From NCBI GenBank assembly GCA_022497145.1, contig MU385972.1:1-64000 (forward strand): a stretch of DNA of 64,000 bases. Direction: 5' to 3'. Every line of letters begins with the position of its first letter. Within the stretch, counting starts at the first letter, position 1. Both the position numbers and the translations under genes were made by a program. Positions 37,423-48,592 of this stretch are shown piece by piece. The notes beneath the pieces were generated by a model. That model saw nothing but the letters and a program-made list of their open reading frames with translations. It did no database searches and was not told the DNA's origin. This DNA comes from Rostrohypoxylon terebratum (Eukaryota; Ascomycota; Sordariomycetes; Xylariales; Hypoxylaceae).

Positions 37423-38061
37423 GGGGAGACGTGCGGACGCGGATAAGGAAAACGGGGATTTGAAGGCGAAGTGTTTGGATGGTTTGTGGCTTGGAAGCTA
37501 CTTCATACCTAGTACCTGGTACTGATGCCGCGTTTGATGATAATTCGATGAAAATGGGCTTAGATAGGAAGCCTAGCTGAATCAACAGGAATGAACCAAC
37601 ATCTGGCCTTGCTCGATATACGCTCGTGATTGTATCCGTATGTCATAATTCCACGTAGGACTTTTCGCCTTCGAGGTGTCTGCGTAGTAGAACAGCATAC
37701 ACTATTACGCAATTAGCACAACCTGAAGGATCCTCGTATTTCTTACTTCCCCTTCTCTCCCACATATAAATTTTACAGGTCCGAATCATAGTCCCAGTTC
37801 GTAACAATGATCACATTTCATTCCGTTTCGTTTCGTTTCATCTCATATTCCATATTCATAATCGCCGCAACCTTAACACCCCTTCTTTAACGTAACACCG
37901 TGCTCTTAGAAAACGGCCTTTCCCCTTCCCCTTCTTCTTCTTCTTCTTCTCCTAATGTCCTCTAAGACTCTTGAAGGCATCAAGACTAGTAGTAGTAGTA
38001 AGTACGTTACACCATCCATCTACTTCCCCACTTAGCAGGTACCCATATAGAAGCAGACCGA
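37423..38061. other. convergent intergenic region
   Basis: Shared 3' flank of FRS1 (+) and YMR1 (-). It contains a CTT trinucleotide run (37931-37951) and a short TAG repeat (37988-37998). No coding signal. Confidence 0.45.
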
Positions 38062-40649
38062 CTACACGAAATCCAGCCCTTCCTTCTCGGTTCCCGTCGT
38101 CGTCGACATATCGGCCATTTCCTGCTCCCCCTTGACACCTCCTTTCCTACTTTCACCTCCGCCGCCATTACTATTTCCGTTCCCGCTTAACCCTAACCCT
38201 ACGCCGTTCCCGCTCCCCCTATCTTCGATGGGACCCCCGAACAACCCTCGCCCGATATCGAGCCCCGCAACGCCGTCCCTAATCTTAGCGAGGTTCGTAG
38301 CGAAGGCTCCCGGCGTGTCCGCGCTAGCGCTATGCTTTAGGCTTCCTACGACCCTTTCCTCCGGCGTGAGGGCTTCGTGCGCGGTTTCTACGCCGGTGAG
38401 CACGCTTTGGCTCGTCGGCAGGCCCGGAGGTTGGGATTGCGGGCTTGGGGGCGGGCGGGGAGATCGGGAATTATTGCTCGGTGGACTGGAAAACCCGCCT
38501 GGTATGTTACCCATGCCGTATGTGCCGAGTCTCTCGTCCCTAGCCGCCGCTAGGTCGAGATGCTCGTTCATCTCTGCATCCGAGCGACCGAAGAGTTGAT
38601 GCCACCATCGCACGTCAGAGAGTTTGGGGAAGAGGAGTCTTTCGCGCCCACTTTGCCGGTCGTCGATTGTGGCGTCGTAGTCGCGGTTGATAAACTCCGG
38701 TTTCCGTGATAAGAAGTAGTCCCACACAGACCTTGTTCTCTCGCTAGCATGCGCGTCTTTCCTGGCTTTTTCGCTGTTCCATAGAAAAGTCCCGTATTGT
38801 GCGGCGTATAAGTGGTAGAGCAGTCTCCGTAGGAATCGTTCGTTAAACTCGAAGCGATTGGGATGCTGCCTCAACAGTTGGTAAGTGGCGTCGAGGAATT
38901 GGTGGAACACGGGCGAAATTTCATTTGGCTTGGTAGCTTCACTAGCTTCTGTAGCAGCGAGTTTCTTGGCTTGTGGTGGGTCTTCAGGGGGTGACGCAAT
39001 ACCGTCGCCATCAGATTCAGGATTGCTATCATTATTGCGGCTTTTGTTGAAGAAGCGCTTCGCACTTGCGAGCGCATTTTCAAAGGCCTCGCCAGCACGC
39101 CCATCCGACTCCCCAGGTTGAATCGCAGAACCAGCCAAGGCGTCCTTCTCAACTACGAACCACTTTTCGTGATTAAGAAGGCCGGAGCGTTGTTGGAACA
39201 TGTGTCCGAAGGAAAGCCAATCTTTCTCTATCAACACAATGAATCCTTCGATGGTGCGGTAATAAGGATCCAACATCAGCTGTGACAGGGCTGATAGTTG
39301 GCTTGTGCGATCCCAACCGTCCGAGCAGTGTATCAGGACGTGCGAGTGTTTTATACCCACCTGCCGTGCAATCAAGGCCGATCCGTCGAGAATGCCGGTA
39401 ATATGCTTTAGCCACCCACTCTTTGCTAAGAGTTCGCGATTCGGTGGTAAGCGGGAGATATCACCGTCTTTGAGTGCCTCTATGACACTATTGAGGGACT
39501 CTCTCATGACGTGGATATTCTCAATATTCAAATAAGCTTTCTTAGCAAATTTGTAATATTCCATATTCTCTGACCCTTTTCCCATCGCCTGCATAACAAC
39601 CGCGTTGATGGTCGGCCGAGCATCCACGATGAGATTACTTTGTTGGGCGCCATATACCAGACGTTTCCCAGTCTTTGAATCGTAATTGTTATCGTCGTTG
39701 CCGGCGATAAGTTCGTCCTCTAAGCGTTCGGTATCTGAAGGTTCCGGTTCCCAACTCTCCCCTCTAAGGTCTGCTTGGCTAGAAGCCGGACTTGGCTCTG
39801 CCGTTTCCGATGCGGCAGCGTCTATTCCGTTAAATTCGACGGTAGCCGAAGCAGAAAAGCATGCGCTAACCAACTTCTCGTCCTGGATGCTTCGATTTCC
39901 CCTGAAACCTACCATAGGCTGGGAGCTTCGCGTGATGGAGCAATTGTTAAGGGAGTGAAGATATGTCAGCACGGGTATGCGCTGTCTAGATCGGTACGAG
40001 CTAGCATACTTTATAACGTTGTCAGATATCTTGGAGGGAACAACGAGCATGCTGGGGTAGGTCGGGGAGAAGGTGTAGTCCTTATTTATGGAAGATATCC
40101 TCCATCCTCTATCAACAGATTTTGTGCTTATGCCCTGCCTTCGAAACTCAGCCCTGGGGTCGTACAAGTGCCATCCATTGAACGGTTTTTCCAGCTTCAG
40201 GGGTTGGTAGCTGAACGCGTATAACTTCTCAATGCTACCGAGCCGGCACGTGCGGTTGCGAATGTACTCAAACGCTTCTCGCGAGTGGGCTTCGTCATGG
40301 AAGTTGAAGTTCATAAAGGTAAAATCCCGACATCGTAGTCTTATGGAGGAGGGTCTACCCGTTACACTAGGACATGGTCTAAAGACACAGTTTGCGATTA
40401 TGGGGTAAGCGATATAAACCTCGCGGGTTTTCGGGGCGTTCGGCTGGGGTGCTACACCGTCGGGAAGTATATTAGGAAATACAAATATAATATGGTGCTC
40501 TGTCAGATGAAGTTCGCCAGAGTGTTTCTCGCCTCCTCTTATGGCATCAACATTGGGTATCTAGATTGGCGGATGCGTATTAGCGACAAGCAAAGAACTG
40601 AGGGTAGAGGAAGCGGAGGAAGAAGCTCGTTTACCTTTTTAATGTGCAT
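38062..40649 (-). CDS. YMR1: myotubularin-type phosphoinositide 3-phosphatase
   Basis: Removes the 3-phosphate from PI3P and PI(3,5)P2 on endosomal and vacuolar membranes. Two exons: 40649-40635 (MHIKK) and 40560-38062, with a 74-bp intron; 837 residues. The small first exon is supported by an upstream in-frame stop and continuity into IPNVDAIRGGEKHSGELHLTEHHI, the PH-GRAM start. REVYIAYPIIANCVFRP and RLRCRDFTFMNFNFHDE complete that domain. VHLIHCSDGWDRTSQLS-like text is seen as VLIHCSDGWDRTSQL (about residues 412-426), the CX5R active site with catalytic Cys at 417. DARPTINAVVMQAMGKGSE and YRTIEGFIVLIEKDWLSFGHMF are family blocks. The last 150 residues are Pro, Ser and Gly-rich and probably disordered. 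Confidence 0.95.
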
Positions 40650-41721
40650 CTTCAAAGTCGAACGAGTAGTAGATTTACAGGGAAGGGATTAAAAGGACAG
40701 ACTGCACGTGTTGTCGCATTTGCCAGAAAGAGACGAGAACCTTTGGGTGCTTGAGAGCCCTCAAGGCTGATTGGGAATCCAGATCGACTAGTCAAAAAAT
40801 AGTGGATGGTAACTACAGAAAACGAAGAGTAAGGTGATGGGCTGATGAGTTGGTGGTCGATGGTCGATGGTCGATGGTCAATGGTCAATGGTCAATGTAC
40901 CTATGCAGGTAAAACTTTCACGGGTATTCAACTTTGAATGATAATAGAGAGAAATATATTACGCCATGGTGTATTCTGAGTTGGCAGAGCACCATATGTC
41001 AAAATGATCAAAATGATCAAGAAGTCAACATTGAACAACGAAATGTCAGAGTGCAAAAGTGCAGGTGGTCACAGTGCACATTGAATGTCCAGCTTTGGTC
41101 CCGCGTTAAGTGCATCTACACTAAACTGCTCTTAAAGCTAGGTGCTAAGCTAGCCCTGAAGATGGTCCTGGGTTACTGGGTTACTGAGTTTTGACGTGGG
41201 GCAACTTGGGGGGTAACAGTACATTCGATTTGTATCATACTAGGTATGCATCTCGGTGCCAGTAACAAGAAAGGCATACGTAAGGCGAGGCTGAGAAAAT
41301 TGGAAAAAAGAAATTCGGAGAATTTAGGTACGTACACCCATATGTGGCTGATGACCGACGTCACAATCGATAGACTGGAGGTTTTCTTTATTAGTAAAAT
41401 TAGAAGTCTTCGGATGGTACGTACCCAGGTAGCCTTAGCGTCAATGAAAGAAGTGGGGTCTTCTGCTTTAAGTCTGGTCGCATCCCCCGGTTCGCTACTT
41501 CCCTTATCTAATCGCCTTTTTGAATTGAAGCCCACAAACCTGAACCCTAAGCTAAAAAATTCACGGGCAAAAATTACTGCCAGTCTAGCAAAGTACCCCC
41601 GAATTTTGGTGAGGAACTACAATCCAACCCGGCAGTAGAACACAACTCTCCATCTTCAACTTTCGCAACCCGCACACTCCCATTCTTCCAAAACCCGTCA
41701 TCACTTCGATCAATCTTCAAG
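40650..41721. promoter_or_regulatory. divergent promoter region between YMR1 and RPS3
   Basis: About 1.07 kb between start codons of two divergent genes. A 7-bp tandem repeat lies at 40854-40895. The last 80 bp before RPS3 are pyrimidine-rich, as is common for ribosomal protein genes. No further element was identified. Confidence 0.45.
40854..40895. repeat. 7-bp tandem repeat, 6 copies in two variants
   Basis: Three copies of TGGTCGA are followed by three copies of TGGTCAA. The variants differ by one G-to-A change, so the two halves were amplified separately after a point mutation. The array lies about 205 bp upstream of the YMR1 start codon. Confidence 0.9.
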
Positions 41722-42675
41722 ATGGCCGTCCCGGGTTCTCAAATGTAAGTATTTGCCAGATTCCAATTTAAATTCCATGACATCGGTCGTCGCAAATAGC
41801 AAAACCGATACCCCTCCTCAGCGAAGCGAGATTCCACATTTCACGATAGCTTCAACCCATTCCCTCATTCATTTCCCACTCTATTCCTTCAGCATACTAA
41901 TTTATATTCGACGCACAGTTCCAAGCGCAGAAAGTTCGTCGCTGACGGTGTCTTCTACGCCGAGCTGAACGAGTTCTTCCAGCGCGAGTTGGCCGAGGAG
42001 GGCTACTCCGGCGTCGAAGTCCGCGTCACGCCCACCGTGACCGACATCATCATCCGCGCGACGCACACCCAGGAGGTTCTCGGCGAGCAGGGCCGCCGCA
42101 TCCGCGAGCTCACCTCCCTCATCCAGAAGCGGTTCAAGTTCCCCGAGAACTCCGTCTCCCTCTACGCCGCCAAGGTCCAGAACCGCGGTCTCTCCGCCGT
42201 CGCCCAGTGCGAGTCGCTGCGCTACAAGCTCCTTAACGGTCTCGCCGTCCGTCGTGCCTGCTATGGTGTCCTTCGCTTTATTATGGAGTCGGGCGCCAAG
42301 GGTTGCGAGGTCGTCGTCTCCGGCAAGCTGCGCGCCGCCCGTGCCAAGTCCATGAAGTTCACCGACGGCTTCATGATCCACTCCGGTCAGCCCGCCCGCG
42401 ACTTCATCGACAGCGCCACCCGCCACGTCCTCCTCCGCCAGGGTGTGCTCGGTATCAAGGTCAAGATCATGCGCGGCTCCGACCCCGAGGGCAAGGCCGG
42501 CCCCTCCAAGTCTCTCCCCGACGCCGTCACCATCATCGAGCCCAAGGAAGAATCCAGCATCGTCACCCCCATGAGCCAAGACTACGGCGCCAAGGCCCTC
42601 CAGATCCAGGCCCAAGCCGAGGCCGCCCGCGCCGCCGAGGAAGGTGGCGAGGAGGCCGCCCCCGCGGAGGAATAG
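41722..42675 (+). CDS. RPS3: 40S ribosomal protein uS3 (RPS3)
   Basis: Small-subunit protein at the mRNA entry site. Two exons (41722-41744 and 41919-42675) with a 174-bp intron after seven codons, a placement usual for ribosomal protein genes; 259 residues. Splicing gives MAVPGSQISKRRKFVADGVF. EVRVTPTVTDIIIRATHTQEVLGEQGRRIREL is the KH-domain region, KGCEVVVSGKLRAARAKSMKF the C-terminal domain, and DFIDSATRHVLLRQGVLGIKVKIM the following block. The C-terminus is Ala/Glu-rich. Codon use is strongly biased to C-ending codons, as expected for a highly expressed gene. Confidence 0.98.
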
Positions 42676-43143
42676 ATTTGAGCAGTCGGTGCTGGACTCC
42701 TCAAACCGAAAAAAACACACACTGGTATGGGACAAGATGGAAACAAGGGGCGAAAGATGGGCATCTGACGAAGGAAACGTGTAATTTTTTGCTCTTAAAC
42801 GAGAGGGCGAAAAAATGGAAAGATTACTTCGGCGTACTTTGATCATCATTTGCATTGTTGGGACGGGAAACTACCACAAACCGATGAGTTGCGATTCTTA
42901 CTAGGATGGCCGACGCTATGTCGAGCTGGTTTATGCTATGATAATGGCAAATCGTTACATGAATTTGTTTGATATTTTCTGTGATATGAGACCACGATGA
43001 GTGCCAGTGATATGGTGAAATTCGTAAATGTTAGACCATACTGAGTATACTACCTTCCATCTGTTTCTTCCTGTACTCATGGACCTTCATACAGCCTTGT
43101 TTCTAAGACGATTAATCTAGATTAATCCTATTTTTCACCATGG

Positions 43144-43174
<31 letters not shown>

Positions 43175-44130
43175 GAATTAGCAACAGTTTCTGCAGCTCT
43201 GTGACTGGTCATACAAGATCTCGACGCTGGTGATGCCTAACAATTACATTAAAATCCTACTACTGCCCATCTAAACTACCTCCTGGGTGCTCACTTAGGT
43301 ACACACTCCAAAATTACCTATACACATCAGGATAACTGATCCCTAGATACTATTACAATCACAGATAGCTAATATACACTTTCAAAAATCAACGAGCACG
43401 CGCATGCAGAATCAATGGAAGATGGCGTGCATTGGTTACTCGCTATCTCCTCGCAAGCTAGATAGATAACCTACATACCTGAGTCCCTCGAACAGCTCAG
43501 CGACAGCTACTTATCTGTCGCCGCCCGACCAAACCAAGGAACCCTGCCGTCCGCCCGTACCCGTCTCGATTCCAATGCCAGCTCCCCGACCCTAGCCGCT
43601 GTTGCTAAAATAAGACAATGGGAACAGAACGTGTCCGTCGTCTCTCTTCCATGCGTGGTAATCGTACAACCTAAAAACAAGGGTAAAAGATGATCTCACA
43701 AACTCGGAAAAGATTTGGGTGGGTTGGCAGCTCGACTACCATTTTCCCGTGTCCCCTGAATCGAACCGGATTCCTTGTCCGTACGCCGAATCTGTGTGCC
43801 GGAAGGGCTACTTCCAAAGCGACCATGTATGTCCCCCGGAACGCCGCAGTGAGAACCCCAACCATGAACCCCAAAAAAAAACGAAATTGCCTTTCTATAC
43901 TCCTTTATAGGGCCCAATATTCCCTTTTCGATATCGAGTGGGGGTGCGGCTACCATTATACACCTTAGGTTCCAACGTAAAATCCGTGATATCAATCGTG
44001 TCCACCTGTGGGATTGAGCTTTCTAGTGCTTTTGAAGAAGCGGTCCATCGAATGAGAAAATATACAATGAGATCGTGGAGATCTTGATGGGGATGCTTTA
44101 AAGATGCTAATATTGATGTGCCGACGTCCA
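42676..44130. other. convergent intergenic region with a poly(A) tract
   Basis: Shared 3' flank of RPS3 (+) and the NIPA-type transporter (-). Overlapping open frames on both strands around 43670-43995 have no family motif. A 27-bp adenine run lies at 43148-43174. No RNA gene recognised. Confidence 0.45.
43148..43174. repeat. poly(A) tract of 27 bp
   Basis: An uninterrupted run of 27 adenines about 470 bp after the RPS3 stop codon. It may be a homopolymer microsatellite or the tail of an old retroposed insert; no target-site duplication was recognised. Confidence 0.95.
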
Positions 44131-45756
44131 TTACTCGCCCGACTTCTTCCGGCTCTGCAACTCGATTGATTCGTGGATCTTCGGTGATGGGGCCCCATTC
44201 CTTCTTGTCGACGGCTCGTCATCGCTATCCGAGGTAAGGTCGTGAAGACCAAATTCGCCTGCCGCCTGTTCAAGGTCGTACGCGCGCATGAGCCCCTCTC
44301 TGTCGGACTGCCCTCTGCTTCCTACGCTCATGCGGGATCCTGTGCTACGGCGAGCTTGCATACTGAGACGCGTCTGGAGACTTGAGATCATGTCAGTGCC
44401 GGTGGCATCTGTGCTCTGCCCGGCAAGCATTCTTGTGCCGTTGGGATCACTACGTGATAGGTTCAAGAGGTAGACACCGGTGAAGGTAATAAGGAAGCCA
44501 CATAACAAGGAGAGGGTATTAACAACGTCTGTGGTGTTGAAACCAGAAAATAGGATAAATGAAGCACACAGGGTGGCGGTGGTAAAGGTCACATAATAAA
44601 GGGGGTTAACTCTGCAAGTGGATGAATGTTAGCTTCGTGTACATGTTTTACGTCAAGATTGTGGGATCCTACATTTGCGTGCTGAATTGGCTGAGTGCCT
44701 TGTTAAAATAATTCATCTGGGTAAGAATGCAGAACGCTGTTAGAATCATGAAGATATATGTCGAGGCGTGGGTGAACTGGTTGTTTCCTGCAAAGGTGAG
44801 CTTCAGCGCAATGCCAAAGGCCTTCACGGACATGACGGAAACGGAGCCGACGGTAGAGCAGATCGAGAGGTAAATGAGGGGGTTCTTTTTGCCGTGGAGT
44901 GGAGCGATTTTGTAGATCATAACTGTCGCAAATATGGCTACCGCCGTACAGTAGAGAAGGAATCCTGCCCATTTATATTAGTTCATGGCTCAAGATGTTG
45001 TACAAATTTTGAGCCCAACTCACCAGGCCTAAGTGCATATCTAAGAATGACCTCGATGGTCTGGATATCTTCATCAGGAGGAGCATGGAGAACAATGATG
45101 ATAGCGCCGAGCAAGCAGATAGCACATCCAAGTTTGCCCAATGTGCCTAACTCCTCCTTCAGGAAGTATGACCCCAGAACGGCTCCTATTAAGACGGAGA
45201 GCGCACCCAAAGGTGTTACTAGAATGGCTGGTGCGAAGGCATATGCGGCGAAATTACAGATCTCTCCAGTAATCACTAGAAAGTGTCGCACGTTAGTTTA
45301 TCTTGTATGGACGTTCTGCCATTGATAGTCTTACTTGTTACCATTCCAGCCCACCACAACGGATTCCTCAAGTAAACGAAGCCATCACCTTGAAAGCCAT
45401 GTTTCTCTTCTGCTTGCAATAGACCCTACGTGGCATTAGCACGGTCCCTATGTATAGGCTATCGGACGACGACGCGATCGTGGATGCATAGTGCGATTAC
45501 CTTCTTCGTTATTACAAAGCTTGTGCCTATAGAACAAAGGATTTGTTAATTTCTGCATTCTAGCAAAAATATTTGTCTACGGGTACTGGAAAGACTTACC
45601 AATGGCCAAACTCGAGGAAATAGCCAATGCCAATCCGATATATCTGTCCAGAAATCCATATTAGCCCGTTGTCGTCGTCAATGGCGATATCAATGATTTT
45701 TAGAGTCACAATCGCCGGATATCGTGAGGTGATTCGTACTTCTCGTCTAACATCAT
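44131..45756 (-). CDS. NIPA-type (DUF803) magnesium transporter, multi-pass membrane protein
   Basis: About 400 residues from at least seven exons traced by eye. The first exon is tiny (45756-45740, MMLDE plus two bases); splicing across a 96-bp intron gives MMLDEKYIGLALAISSSLAIGTSFVITKK, the NIPA family start. Then follow GLLQAEEKHGFQG, NPLWWAGM, ITGEICNFAAYAFAPAILVTPLGALSVLIGAVLGSYFL, KEELGTLGKLGCAICLLGA, APLHGKKNPLIYLSICSTVGSVSVM, and the last membrane helices VTFTTATLCASFILF and LSLLCGFLITFTGVYLLNLS. About nine membrane segments are visible. The C-terminal 110 residues are hydrophilic, Ser and Arg-rich, and presumably cytosolic. The family moves Mg2+ across plasma or endosomal membranes; the ion is not proven here. 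Confidence 0.92.
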
Positions 45757-48592
45757 CTTGAAGACAGGTGTGTGGTTGCGATCGCAATCGCAACGTCTAA
45801 TCGAGAATGGTCGGTGGGAAAGGGAAGTAACGGAAGTCGTCGCAAATGTAGATTTGATGGCTCGCGCCTGGCGAGGGCAGCACCAACGAAGAATGGTATA
45901 ATCAATAATCAGGTGTTCGTGTTGCGCCTCGATCAGCAGAGATGCCACGAATACCCGACAGAAGCGATCGAATCGGTTGCGCCAGTAAAAAAAGGCCGGT
46001 GGCTGACGGTCGCACGTAAAAAGGTAATCGGCTTAGTAGAGGCCGGGGGCCACGATGGAAGGGCTTATTTTATTGAATTCGAAACAAGGACGAGGCAAGA
46101 AAAAGGAATTCAAAGGTTATAACGAATGAATATGCTGTATTTCTTTTCTCTTTCGCGATGTGTGATATGAGAATAAAGCTTGAGAAGTCTTGAGAAGTCG
46201 AACAAGTTTGAGTTTTGTCTTCCTATGTCACTAAGAAAGACTAAGATTCGGTAGAGAAAGTAAGAGAGAGAGAGCTTGCCCTGCATGGGCATTGAAACCG
46301 CAACTTCCCAGCTGTACAGTACTACAGTACTACAGTACAGAGTCAGAGTAAAAGGTGGGAGACGCTGGGGTTTCAGAGAGCCTTCAGACAGGCAGATAGG
46401 TACGGGACCTGGGGGGGGCACCACTGGGGGCAGGTACAGAGCGTAGTACAGAGTACCTTGGTACTTGCAATGAATACCCCGACGTACAAGTACCTAAGGT
46501 ACTCGTAGCCGCTAAAGCCAGCCACCCCAGCTCTGCCCAGTTGTGCTTTGCATAGGGGCATCTAGGGGCATCTTAAGGGCGTCATCGTCCGTTTACTACA
46601 ATTAGAGATGCGCTAAACGAAATCCTTGCCCCCCGTAATTTGTCCTGATATGCACTTAGCCTAGAGAAATGATCGTCCAGGAAGTTAGATGTTGTACTTG
46701 TCACGCAACCTTGGTACCTCTTATATAAAACCTCAAAATTTTAAATGTTTATAAAACATTTCCAAGTTCTGCCTGCTGAATGCATGCAAAGGGGCCCATC
46801 TGTGTCGAGTGCACGATATTAGAATTAGGGGTTGAAAATAGCTAATATATCGTCCAATAGATAATGGATATTGAAGACCACTAAATAAAAGCCAAGTCAC
46901 GGGAGCGAATGAATTTCAAAGCGGCGCGAAACTGAAAAGTCATAAAAAACACAAATGTCGAGTTACAAAGCAGATCTTCAGCGTACCTTACCATATCTTG
47001 AAACCTTGAAACCGTCGTTGCCCTTCTTGCCCTTCTTGCCTTTCCTAGAAAGAATTTGGCTTAAATTCTCTTGATAGACCCGCAAAGTTATGAGGCTGTG
47101 CTTTCCCCCCTTGTCAAGTATGTTCAATATATGTATCAATATGTACATCTATGTATGTGTGTAGTGTGTATGTACACAGGACTACAGACATTGTATGGGA
47201 AACCGTCGACTGATCCGTCCCCAAAGTACATTTGTAACCAAGATGTACCTCGGCCTATTGCGGATGGAACTGGTTTCACAAAACAATCCACTTCCCTGCT
47301 CCCTGCTTTTCGTCCTGTTTGTTTCCTGTTCCTGGCGGTTGATCATCGCTAAATCCGATCGATCCCTACCCAGGTACATCAATCGTAATGCAATAATTGC
47401 AATTAACATGCAATTCACTCCTTTTTGGGCTGTTTACATAGTATAAAACGTCGGTGGCTTTCCTCTACTGTAGCACACGGCGTTCTCTATCTACCGACCT
47501 GGTCCTCGTATTGCGGGATAGGATGTACAATGTGCTGACTGCATGTACACTTGGACAACTTCCTTCGTTATACGATAAACTAAGCCATCGTGTAAATTAC
47601 AGATGACGAAGCGTCTCCACTTACTTACCTCTAAGCACAAAATGTCATCCTCTTTTTTTTGCGCCTCATCCGGGTTAAGGTATCTGGGTACATGTAGTAT
47701 AGGTAGGTAGTCAGCCTGAGTATACTGTATAGCAGTAGTACCTCTCATCAGTACCTGTCACAACAAGTACGTACATAGGAACACTTCATAATATCACTCA
47801 CTAAGAGATCCCTTACGAAAACATGCATAACATGTGTTGCTATCAAGGTGTAAGTCCATAACTTGGCCTCCCGGAACCTATCTCGGCCGAGTTGAGTAGT
47901 TCCCACCTATCTACCCGGTAGTCTACTCCATGGAGGAATCAAAACTACTAGATAGGTAGAACTATCAAGAAACTGTGTTTAAGCTGAACCCTTCCACCAC
48001 ACAATAGCAACATCCATAATAAAAATCCTCACCCATGCCTTCTATAGTCAGTCATATCACCGACTACGTCCGAAAACGCCTCCCATTATGATAGCTTGCC
48101 GCGAACCGAATTTCGTAGATTTTTTCCCATGCCGAAACTCCTGGTTGATCCCATCCTGATGGCCCTCCGGTAAAACGGTCACCCTACTTTTCTGCAAGAA
48201 AGGTGCCATGGGTATCAAGAACGACAACACACCTGACGGAGAAAAAGGAGGAAATAATAGCTATCGTCACGCCGCCGTGTGTTTCTCGTGTGTTGAATCG
48301 GAGGTGTTGGTTGGGGTCTTACTGCTTGATCGTCACCAAGAGAAAACTTACCGTCAGTAAAATCAAAGCTGTTTCCAGCATACCTCGGCACTGCATATTC
48401 GTGTTAGTATTCTGCAATCAACTGTTCTCGGCGGGTACGAAATCAGGTATCTGTAAGTTGATCGCAAATGTGCATATTCGACATCAGCTCATTAGTGATC
48501 CATCCAAATGTGCCGACAGTCGAAAAAAAGAAAAGAAAAAATAATAAGAAGGGGTTTAGGAAGAAGCTGGCCGGGGTCAGGTCTAGCAAGAT
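45757..48592. other. gene-free intergenic region of 2.8 kb
   Basis: Lies between the 5' end of the NIPA gene and the 3' end of the acidic protein gene. Open frames are short and unsupported. CAGTACTA-type tracts occur at 46313-46340, GTACTTGG/GGTACT motifs at 46440-46505, and TAGGTAGGTAG motifs at 47699-47710. No RNA gene or transposon was recognised. Confidence 0.45.

Noticed and set aside
41902..42855. 317-codon minus-strand open frame over RPS3
   Set aside because: Antisense shadow of a strongly codon-biased ribosomal protein gene.
43671..43995. Overlapping open frames of about 65-100 codons on both strands
   Set aside because: No motif on either strand and location in a convergent 3' region; not supported as genes.
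45757..45948. N-terminal extension of the NIPA gene by 64 codons
   Set aside because: The frame is open, but the NIPA family start matches MMLDEKYIGLAL directly, and the extension has no family similarity.
48139..48160. CTCCTGGTTGATCCCATCCTG, reminiscent of the start of 18S rRNA
   Set aside because: Similarity stops after a dozen bases and diverges from the rRNA sequence; chance match.
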